From Phallusia mammillata (Eukaryota; Chordata; Ascidiacea; Phlebobranchia; Ascidiidae): a stretch of DNA of 64,000 bases. A model generated the notes under the pieces. That model had not been told where the DNA came from and made no database searches. It was given only the letters and a program-made list of their open reading frames with translations. The translations under genes were made by a program, and so were the position numbers. Below, one piece after another: positions 1-12,100 of the stretch. The DNA lies in the NCBI GenBank assembly GCA_003260075.1, contig QLIY01000435.1, forward strand, positions 42,747-106,746, in the 5' to 3' direction. Numbering within the stretch: position 1 is the first letter of the stretch; each line of letters opens with the position of its first letter.

Positions 1-109
1 CCATCGTTGCAAACAAAACCTACAACATCCGTTACTCTCCACACGGTTTGGTTTAGTGGCAGGATGTAGCCATTGTCCGGTGTTACAGGCGGGATGCAAC
101 GAGTCACTC
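1..109 (-). CDS. G1 exon 26: CCP23, B module, cut by window edge
   Basis: Begins after a TTTCAG acceptor with RCIPPVTPDNG, LPLNQTVW, GFVCND, then leaves the window before Cys3. The gene therefore continues to the left. Confidence 0.8.
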
Positions 110-3100
110 CTGAAAACAGCAGCGCATACTTTATTGAATTGTGTTAAACGGTGCCATTGGAATTGTGCACAGTTTGAGGGAAAATTGTCGGTTCTCACAA
201 TTGTGCGGTAGCGACGATCTAGTGACTCAAAACACTAATTGGTTTTAAACGCTTTTAGCATCGCTGTATTGCGAGAAATTATTAAATAGAGGCATGGATC
301 TTGTGTAAATAGGTTAAACAACCCCCCCCCCGTAGCGACGATCTAGTGACTCAAAACACTAATTGGTTTTAAACGCTTTCAGCATCGCTGTATTGCGAGA
401 AATTATTAAATAGTGGCATGGATCTTGTGTAAATAGGTTAAACAGCATTGATAATGTGAAATCAGGTTTGTTAGTGGAGATTTGAGCTTGTGTGTGCAAT
501 TGTTTATTGGTAGTTATTAAAAAAATGCTTACTGCTGCAGAGTGGTGTTCTTTGATCAAATTGTCCGTTGTTTTGACAAACGGCCATAGGGCTTCCCGTC
601 ATCTCATAGCCAGGGTTGCACGTGTAGGTTAAGCTGTCGCCTTCTAACCATTGGACTCTAAGCTCCGTGATTCTTCCATTAATTGGTGCCCGAGGTCGAG
701 CACAAGTTGAGGTAATCGCTACAATGTAGAGGAATAAGGTTAAAATTCGTTGCGATATCTTGATGATAATAACGTTACCTTTGCATTCTGCGCTGTGTGA
801 CGTAAAGAATCCAGAAGAGAGGCAAGTGGCAATGCTGATGCCCTGAAAACGGTAACCACGTATACAATCGAATGCCACAACCTCGTTCACACCCCAGTCG
901 GATTGGTTCAGTGGCAGAATGAAGCCGTTTTCGGGTGCAGTCGGCCTTGCACACCGAACTGCAGGGATTGGAAACAGATGTTTAAGATGTTGGAACGGTT
1001 GAAGAAATGTAACAAATTAAGGTCTGACAACAGTTTTGATTTAAGTTAATCCAATACTATTCTGTTTTTTAGCCTACACGCATTCACTGATTCGTAAGTC
1101 ACGAAGGCAATTGGTTTGGTACATTTTGCAATTGGGTTTTGGCATGTGGGGAAAATTCACCAGTCGACACTATTGCCAAGAAGTAAATTGTAGAGCGAAA
1201 TCAGAAGACTTTGAAGATATGAACAGCATATTTAACTTTGTTTTAGTTTGGCGAAAAATACATTTCAATTGGATACTTACTACTGCATATGGGAGGCGGG
1301 TTGTCAAACTGTCCATTGTTCTGGCAAAATGACTCGCTGCTGCCGCTCATCACATATCCAGCATTGCAGGAATATGTTATTTGTTGTCCCGGCGTCCACT
1401 GGACTCTCTGTTCCAAAATTCGGCCATTGATTGGGACAGGTGGGCGCGCACAAATTGGTGCCATTTCTAAGTGAAAGAGAATTTTTGGCGGGTGTATTTG
1501 ATAACGTTTTTTGACCACCTTTGCACAGGAAAAACAATACATCTATCACCTCTATATACTTTTACTATATTTCTCTCACTACAAACCCAATTCTAATTTC
1601 GCACATTTTTGCATGTGCTAGCCCCTATTAACTTATATATCGAGCATCTAGGATTTTAGGATCAATAGTTAACTCAGAGTTGAGTTGTAAGAGTTGTAAG
1701 TTGGGCCTGGCTTTTCAGTTCGGGTTCGGCCAGGGTTTTAGACATGTACTTTCGGGTTCGGACCTCGATTTCTGGTCCGCCTACAACTCCGCTGCAAATT
1801 GCCTATTTTCATGAACATTATGATTTACATATTATACCTGCGCAAAAAGTAGTATGTGGCGAAAATAATCCGGTACTGAGGCACCTCGCAGTCCTTACGC
1901 CTTGAAAGTTGAACCCAGGATTGCAAGCGAACGACACAACCTCATTAATTCGCCAAACAGTTGTGTTTCGGGGTATCGTGTAGCCATTCCTTGGTGTTTT
2001 GGGGTCGGTGCATAAAATTATTCCTGAAAAAATATATTTTACCTAAACAGCACAAGAGGATGCATATTGCACACTTTTCCAAATACACTCTTTACTTTTG
2101 GTGAACTCATTGAAAATGTAAAGTTTTTTGGTTAAATGCACAGAATTTTGTTCTGTGTTTTTGAGTTTTATCTGATATGTAACGTAATATATATGTTTGT
2201 CATGAAACAAGAGCACGTTTTAACAAAACATGTTCCTTCCTACGCCTGCATATGGGCGGTCGGTTGTCAAACTGTCCGTTGTTCTGACAAGTCGACGAAA
2301 TTCTTCCAATCAGCTCGAATCCATCATTACAGGTGTAAGTTACTTGAGTTCCAACTGGCCACTGTAAAAGGCTAATAACAATCCGACCGTTGACTGGAGC
2401 TGTTGGGTTGCTGCAGGTTGCTGCTGCAAGTTTTAAGATTAATTAAAGTTTCAATTCAAATTTCGAAACCAAAAACCACCAGTTTCCACTTCCACTAAGC
2501 ATTTAATTTGCTTCCAATTGTCTCAATTCATTCTCTAAACTGAAGCATGGATAATTTTCTTGATGTGGTAATTTGTTTGACTTTGTAGTCAGTCTGTTGA
2601 GTTGCGGTTTCAGTTTGTTATAACTATAATTCGAGTATCATTTGTTTATCTCTCGATGTAAAGAAGGAAATAATACAAGTTTAACACAACAAAAACTAAG
2701 AAATTACAGTAATCCTGACCTGCAATGACAATAATTTTATGTTGTTGATTGTTGTTATTAACGGTTTTTGTTTAGACATATATTTAACTTTAATGCTGCT
2801 TTGTATTACTCTGCCACTGCTGCGTTTTGCCAAAACAATGGGGACTTACCAATACACGCTGGAGGAACGCTACTGAACTGTCCGTTACTCAAGCAAACTG
2901 CATTGCTGCTGCCCCCCAAAGTAAAACCATTGTTGCACATATAGACGATCTCTTCGTCTGCCTGCCACAAGATCTTCTCTCCCATTATTCCACCATTAGC
3001 CGGTTCCACAGGTCGTTCGCAAGCTGATACCACTGTTGGTTGTATTGATGACGTTAAAAGTATATTATGACAAGAACATGCTGGTTGATTTTTTTAATCA

Positions 3101-6100
3101 ACCACACAGGCTATGTTTCCAAGCCCTTGTCGTCAGTTATGCTTTTGTTTTAGAAAACTTATAATACTTTGAATGACGAACAGGTGCGTTTTAAACTAGA
3201 TATAGTGTTTCTCTTCTGGTCATTCCTACCTGCACAAGATGGATTTTGTGTTGAAAATGATCCATTCCCTAAACATGTGGCACTTTCGAAACCCAGCAAG
3301 GTAAATCCGTCGTTGCAGACAAAGTTCACAACTTCTCCCACTCCCCACTCATTCTGACCGAGTGGTAAGGTTCTGCCATCCAATAGTGGTGTAATAGTAC
3401 AAGTAACTCCTGTTTAAAAAACGTTTGATAAGTTATTTTTGGTTAGAAATACCATATTTTTATCACCAGAAAGGTGCCAGATTTTTGATGAAAAATGTCA
3501 ACGACTACTTATGGGATCAAAGAAAATAAAACCTTATGATATTTGAATTTAACACTTTCTGAACATTTTTTTATGATTAAAATGCCCAATACCTCATACT
3601 TTCAGGTTTTGTGATAAAAAATGGTTCATCAAAAAAAATGGTTTTATTTGCACTTTTACGCATATTTTGGAGGTTCGTTTCCGGATTTGTGTTGCAAATA
3701 CTCGGTTTCCTCGGTATAAGAACTTACTATTACACAATGGTGCTAGGCTGTTGAATTGTCCGTTGCTCTGGCAAACCACCACGCTGTCTCCATTCATCAC
3801 AAATCCACTGTTACATGTAAATGTCAATCTCTCTCCTTGTCCCCATTGCAAGCGTTGTTCACTTATTCCTCCATTCATTGGCGCCGCAGGTCGACTGCAC
3901 GTGACGGCTATGGCTAAAAGGATTTGAACGTAATCACATTCAATGTTTTGTTGTTTATATCTACTGTTGTGCAAGTATGTTACTGTTAGTTAACCGGCTG
4001 TTAGTAAAGTATGGTGGCTGTTAGTAAAGTATTAGTATATGTTACTCTTAGTAAAGTATGGTGAAACGATTTTTTTCAATGCAACCTTTTGTGTGTTTTC
4101 ACAAAAGACGCTTTTTTGTTTTTGCATTTGTTCACATTTTAATACTTTTTTTAACTCTTTGTTCTATGATCTTACCTCTACAACTGGGATTGTGTGATGT
4201 AAATATTCCGGTACTCAGACATCTTGCGCTACTTGAACCAGTCAAAGAAAACCCAGGGTTACAAGTAAAGTTTACAATTTCGTTCAAACTCCAAACAGTT
4301 TTTTCTCGAGGCCAAGAAATTCCGTTCAAGGGTGTCGATGGATTTGTGCATTGCACTACTGTGGGTAAACATAACGATTGTTGTTTGATTTCGTTATGAT
4401 CGTATGCAATCCTAACTAAATGCAGAAATTTGTCATGATTTCTTATGATTTATTTATGGCATCTGACAAAATAGTTGCTTTTTTGTAAAAAAGTACTCAC
4501 TATTACACATGGGAGCCATATTGCTAAATTGTCCGTTGCTTTGGCAAACCGCTACACTGTTTCCGCGCATTACAAATCCGCTGTTGCATGTAAAAGTCAA
4601 TCTTTCTCCTATACGCCATTGTAAGCGTTGTTCAGTTATTCCTCCATTGATTGGCGCCGCAGGTCGATTGCACGTGATTGCTATGATTAGAAAAAGTAAA
4701 TACATTAACTGTATTATTATTACTTGGCTCCTTAATTGTTGTACAAGGATGTTGTCAAATACTATACGTGAACAAGACCTTTTTTGTATGTCTACAAATA
4801 GACGCATTTTATTTGATTTCCTTGCTCACACTTTTAAACTCTTTGATTTTTGATCTCACCTGTACAACTGGGATTGTGTGATGTAAATATTCCGGTACTC
4901 AGACATCTTGCGCTACTTGAACCAGTCAAAGAAAACCCAGGGTTGCAAGTAAAGTTTACAATCTCGTTCAAACTCCAAACAGTCTTTCCTCGAGGCCATG
5001 ATATTCCATTTACAGGAGTGGATGGATTTGTACATTGTACGACTGTGTGTGAACAAAACCTTTGTTGTTTTGTTTAAATGTAAAACGTTAAATGACAAGC
5101 CGTCTAATTAGACTAATAATTATAATATTTACGATTTTTTAACGTATGATTATATCAAACTCAACTCAACTATGGTGATTTGAAAGTCTGTGTCATATAT
5201 GCTGAATGATCAGTGCATCGTTTACCTTTAAGACTTTCGGTTTGTACTTACTGTTGCACATGGGTGCTAGGCTGCTGAACTGTCCGTTTCCAAGGCAAAC
5301 TGTCACACTGTTTCCAGTCATCGTAAATCCACTGTTACATGTAAACGTCAAACTTTCTCCTACTTGCCATTGTAAGCGTCGTTCAGTTATTCCTCCATTG
5401 ATAGGCGCAGCTGGTCGATTGCAGGATATCGATATAGCTAGAAAATATTTTGAAGGAATTAACAGAAGTGTGATAAATAATACTACTATTTATAATACAT
5501 GTCAAATGCATTAATTACAAACGCTTGTGTGATCAAACGTCTTGTTTGACCCCACCGCTTTAAAACTGTATCTATTTTCAAACCTGTGCAACTGGGATTG
5601 TGTGATGTGAAGAATCCAGTATTTTGACATCTTGCGCTACTCGATCCGGTCAAACTAAACCCGACGTTGCAAGTAAAGTTTACAATTTCGTTCAAACTCC
5701 AAACAGTCTTTCCTCGAGGCCATGATATTCCATTTACAGGAGTGGATGGATTTGTACATTGTACTACTGTTTGCAAAAAACTTTGTTGTTTCCTTAAATT
5801 GCAAACGCTTGACTATGGAACTGTATGATAAACCAGTTACTGTGTTGTTGATAAATTTCCAACACTTCGTTGACTAAAAGAATCGCGTCTATTGAATGTA
5901 GCCTGATCTTGAACTGAATCACGAAACGCATTTTATCAGCTTGTCATAACACTTTACTCACAAAAACGACTAGTTTGTTTACTTTTATTTTAAACAGTAA
6001 CTTACTGTTGCACATGGGTGCCATGCTACTGAACTGTCCGTTGTTCAGGCAAACTGCAACACTGTTTCCAGTCATTACAAATCCTATGTTGCATGTAAAC

Positions 6101-9100
6101 GTTAAACTTTCTCCCACTTGCCATTGCGAGCGTTGTTCAGATATCTGTCCATTGATGGGAGCCTCAGGACGGTTGCAGGTTGCAGTTATGACTAGAAAAG
6201 ATATTTGGATGGATCAAAGATTACTGTAGTCCATGATGCTGCTTAGTTGATGCGTGTTACATTATTTGGGAAATTCTAACAATCCGTCAAGCAACGTTAT
6301 AAAGTTACAAAAATATACCGTTTGGTGGGTTAAATTGAATATTTGTGTTAAACTATTTAACTATGATCTCACCTATACATCTAGGATTGTGTGGTGTGAA
6401 TAATCCAGTACTCAGACATCTGGCATTATTCAAACCAGTTAAAGTAAACCCGGCATTGCAAGTGAAGTTCACAATTTCGTTTATATTCCACACAGTTTTT
6501 CCTCGAGGCCATGAAATTCCATTTGATGGAGTGGATGGATTTGTACATTGCACTTGTCCTGTTGGTAAACGATGCATTAACCAAAAGCATCCTTAATTCG
6601 TATGCCTGCTGATACAGGCAGGTTTTCTTGTTTCTACTTCTCGATAATGTATTGGCAAATACTTACTATTACACAATGGCGCTGGGCTGCTGAACTGTCC
6701 GTTGTTCTGGCAAACTACAACACTGTTTCCATTTATTACAAATCCACTGTTGCATGTAAAAGTCAATCTTTCTCCTATTCGCCATTGCAAGCGTTGTTCA
6801 GTTATTCCTCCATTAATTGGCGCCACAGGTCGATTGCAGGTTACAAATATCGCTGCTATTAAGACATGATATTGTAAGACAAATTTAATTGTACACTTAA
6901 TTTTAAAACTGTACAGAAATATTGCCATTTGTTTGCCTCTAACTTCTTTAAACGTTTTAAATTTATACTACGTTCTCACCTGTACATATAGGGTTATGCG
7001 ATGTAAATAATCCGGTATTCAGACATCTTGCACTACTGGAACCAACTAAGGTAAACCCGGCATTGCAAGTAAAGTTCACAATTTCGTTGAAACCCCAAAC
7101 AGACTTTCCTCGAGGCCATGAAGTTCCATTCAATGGTGTGGAAGGATTTGTGCATTGCACTACTCCTGTTTGTAAACAAAATTTGGAAAAAAATTACAAA
7201 GCAGTCTGGCTTATATTCAGTATCCCTGTCAACTCTGCATGGTTTTCACAACCTCCTATTATTTTGCTTGGTCACAAATTACCAAAAAAATATTTTTTCA
7301 AGATTGAAAAAGCCAATATCGGTACTGTGTTTTAAAATGGATCCAATGTGAAAACGTCTGTCGCTTACTTCTACGGTTTTTTTGTAGTATTTCATCCGTT
7401 GCGATTAAAACATTTTGTCTTGTTAATTGGTCTTTCTTTTTACGAGCAGTGAACATTTCACCCTTAAAACTGATCCATGCTTTCTAAATTCAACTTTTTT
7501 GTCCTTATTATATCATTGAATACTGATTTCAACTTTTACTAGTAATTTTGCTCACTCGAACACGTTGGGGCCTGTCCGGAAAACAATCCGTTCCGGCATT
7601 CTATCAGATTGGTTCCTGTCATCATAAATCCTATGTTGCAGGCAAACACCACGACGTTTGCATTTTGGATAACGATTCTTCCGTTAAGTGGTGCAGTGAA
7701 TTGAGAACATGTCGTCGTCATCACTGCAAGGTAGTAAAGATTTACTACGATTACGCCAGGTTGAAAGCACCCAATCTAGTTAGATGTTTGAAGTTAAGCT
7801 AAAAATACTAGGTGTTGTCCTCATTAAAAAAGGCATTAATAATTAACTTACCTCGGAACAGGGACATTAGCCTATAAAAGTAGGTACTTTTTTAATTTTT
7901 GATCTACTTATGTATCCTTATTGAAACATAAGCTAAAAAGTTATGACGTTTTAAGCCTACTAGTCCATAACATGAATATCTTAGCTGTACTTTCTTCTTA
8001 TCGACATGATATTAATAACATCGCTTACTTGAGCATGTTGGCGGACCGTTACTGAACTCTCCATTGCCTAGGCAAACGGCCATACTTCTTCCAGTCACCG
8101 TATATCCAGCGTTGCAAGCGTACATCACTATATCCCCTAACATCCATCTTTCCGAGGGGTTTTCAAGTATTCCGTTGGGTGGCGCTAAGGGTGCTTGACA
8201 AGTAGAATCTACAGCTGTAAAGTATTTACCGTTACCTGAGAGACCTTTGTATATTTGAACTGGCGCTATTTTATTTTTGTGTTTTTTACGGTTTGTATAT
8301 CCAAACAGAGGCAGCTAGTTTTGTCCTATGTGGGCTAGTTATGATTGGGGTTGATGAAACAGTACCTCGCGTAGCTTCCATAGGTTTTGAGCAAGGCTAC
8401 TGTCCACTGTTTAATCGTTAGTTTTAAAACTTAACCGATTTGCATTACAGTTAGTCTGGTTTCATTTATGTTTGATAATTAATTGGTCCAGAGAAAAAAC
8501 TAAAAAAGAGTTTCACAACAGTTTTTGTTACAACGCAAACTAATTGTATATCTGTGAAAATATTTACACATAACAATTAACTTATTGGTTGCGTTGTGAA
8601 TAATGATATTGCTACCTCTGCAAGTGGGATTATGTTCAGTAAAAACTCCATCTTCCTGGCATGTCGCACTGCTTTCTCCTTGCAGAATTAACCCATTGTC
8701 ACAAACAAAGAACACACGTTCATTGACGGCCCATTCGGTTTGACCAGATGGCAGGACAATCACATTCTCTGAGATTGATAGATTGGTACACGAAACACTT
8801 GAAGGTTGATCAGCTGGAAAAGTATTTGTAATAACTACCTCAATATAATCACTTAATGCCACTCTGGTATATTTATATTTGATTTTGATTCGACACTGAA
8901 CGTTTTGTATATTCATCACATTCACTTCCGAAAAATAAATATATTGCGGCAAAACTTCAAAGCACAACTGTTCGTGTTTTAGTGGTATAGCTACAAGGGT
9001 CTTTGAAATACCTCGCTGGTAATAAAAGCTTGCCAGTCTTTCTTTTAAATACAGTTAAAGGCATTTATAAATCAAACTGAGTGTAAGTTTCTAAACGAAG

Positions 9101-12100
9101 ACAATTTACCTTGTTTCACTTGACACACTGGAACAGAACCAAATGTTCCCGATGCAGTGCAGACAGAAGTATTTTGTCCTACAAGGTTGTAGCCTTCAGC
9201 ACATGCATATCCTATTGCCTCTCTTTCCATCCATTCCGACTTTTCAGCGGGAAATAGAAGAAGGTTTTCGCCGATAGGTTTAGGACAAATTGCCTCTGGC
9301 ATAGCTACAAAAGAGAAAATAACTTTTAACCTACCAAGTGTACATTAACATTGCACTTGACTAATGCGCCGCGCCATGATACACAAACACGTTATGTATT
9401 GCAATAAACCAGTTGGTATTGCATAATTCGTATAGATCTGTATGTTTCAAACTTGTATTATATTTCAAGATTACGATAATTGCAAGGTAGGCCTATTCAC
9501 CCATAGTTGCATTGCTGAACTTGTGTTGAGCATTACATCATCCACAAACTTATGTACTAAAATTGGAGTACATGTAGTTGTATTTGCATTACGCAAGGAT
9601 GGACGTCCAATTCATTGCGTTTTGGAATTTATTTAGGGGCATTGTCTTCATAGAAAAAATTCTACTGGGCCATATTTGATTGATTAGCTGCAACCTTTTG
9701 ACAGTGTTATCCAATATTTTCTGTTCTCGGACCATTATTGAATCAGAATATCCATTCGTGCATTTGTTGATATTGTTTTTTATGAGAGTAGTATGGCGTT
9801 GAAAAGGTTTTTCTCACGACTCACAAAAAACAGTTTATGAACACACGTGAGTCTACGAACTCAGGTTTAAGAAACACAACCATATTGGGTCGGCTTTCAG
9901 CGCTAATCTTTTTTGTTCTAACAGATGCTCTAACGGATTTTTTCCTGTACATGTAATCGCGCTGTGGTAAGATTGCAGCTTTGCTTCAAATGTATCGCTT
10001 TAAAACTCGGTACCAAACGTGTTACTTTTTAAAGCACCTGGTTTCTTTGTGGTTGGACTCATTGGCGTAGCCAGGCCAGGGGTCACCTCCTCCAAAAAAA
10101 TTTAAACTGCTCATTTTTGGTTCAATATCTTGGTGTTTTAAACTGACTGTGAACTGTGTGCCGCGACACACCAGTGTGCCGTGAGAGATTTCAAAGTGTT
10201 CTGCAAAATATTTTCTATTTCATAGTGCAGACATTCCCTGGTGTTTAGGGATTGACTTTATGACAAAGTACTGGTGTGCATGACAACGCTTCAAAGCTCA
10301 TATTTTTTGTGTTGGTGATGAAAAGCATCCTTACCCACCGCAATAAAGTTGAAAATTAACATTCTGTGAACAACGTTTGTTTTATGTTTGCCTGCGTGTG
10401 CCGCGGCTGGGAATTTTAGTTCTTATTGCGCCGCGTGCTTAAAAGGTTTGAGAACCACTATACACACACGTATATATATATGACACAACCGTTTTACGTT
10501 CTTTCCAAAAAATGATTGTCCCTCTTCCAAAATTGGTTTTAGCTACGCCATTTCAAGTGTAATGGATAGCATTTTGTTGGATATTTTTCACCAAAGCTTT
10601 TGCATTTTCTACAAATCCACATAACTCGACCAGATGCTGACGCTACGCGATATTTCACTTTCACTTACCGATACATTGCCGCAAAGGCAGAAATAGAAAA
10701 TAGCTGTCTTGACAAATACAGGCGACCCTTCTGTATGTAAGACACTGGGAGTTGAGCGGGCAATTAAGTGCAGCACAATCGCCAAAAGAAGCTGGAGTAA
10801 GTCTCGTACGTTCTGTTAAAATGCATAAATTGAAACAAACATTAGGGGCTTGACTAATTCAATTAACTACTTTAGTTTTTATCAATTTGTGGTCTACAGT
10901 TTTCGGTTAATTCCTTTTTTTCTTAGACTCCTCACATTAAGTACTTTGCTTTTGCACAAAACACCACTTTAAGACGATCGATCATTTTTTTCGTTTATCC
11001 CGATCTTATGTTTCAAATACAGCTTTGACGGAAAAGTATTTGCTCTCACCCCAAACTTACCGACACAACCATCTGCAGGGTGTGTGAAAAATCCAGGGTT
11101 ACAAACACATATATCTTGTCGTTGGTATGACACGCAGTGACTGTTTCGCTCACAGTTTTTTGTGCATCTCGTCGCGACGTTAATGGAGGGCTGGATATCT
11201 AAAAATATTTTGATTTGTAAACTGTTGGCTGAAATACGTGTAATGGCCCCGAGATGTTAGTGTGAAGCCACAATCCCAGTTTACGAACAAAAAATGCACT
11301 GTACCGACATAGCAGCAAACGCTGAAAATTTTCTGTAAAAATCTTTGTCAAACAAATATAATTTTGTTGGAATATACTCCAAACTGATGATATGAATACA
11401 GCTTACATAAAAGCGGATTTGACGGTAGTATACGAATGTAGACTATATAATGCACCATAATTAGTTTTTCCTGTTTAACGTACTTAGACATCTCGGCGTG
11501 GTTCCTCCTTCCACCGTCCATATACCATCACCACAAACAGCTACACTACCTCCGACACTTTTGTAGCCTGCGTTGCAGATAAAAGTTATGTTGTCACCTG
11601 CGTTGTACCTCTCCCTGGAGAGTGGTGGGTCAGGGACGTAAATTGCATTCTGTATCCCCGGAGGACGGTAACAGAAGTCTGTATTTGGATAAAAGGATAA
11701 GGTATTGTATACTTGCACACTTCTACTAGTTTTCACGGATTCTGTGTCTTTAGTTGTGCTCCTGCTGAGGTGACAGCGGACATAAACGCCAACCTGAAAC
11801 TCATTTTTTTACAGAACAAACAGCAAACTTTGTGAACCGTTGTGAGTACGTATAAATTTTATGTTAACAATTTTTTTTAAATATTTTTTTTAGTTTATCA
11901 ATTTGAAAAGATACAAGCAATGGGCCGTACTTTGTTGAAGTACTTTCAAGTACCTTATATATCACCGTTTATTAACACAAATTAATTGGCAACTAATATT
12001 AATAATGGTAAAGTAATGCTGACTTCGCCAGGCAACAGTTGAATTGGAAAAAAAGAATTAGCGATGACCAAACCTAACAAATATTTGTTTTGTCAAAGAA

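Noticed and set aside
504..890. Single 128-aa protein
   Set aside because: Two CCP exons (779-958 and 533-718) separated by a 60-base intron that happens to be open.
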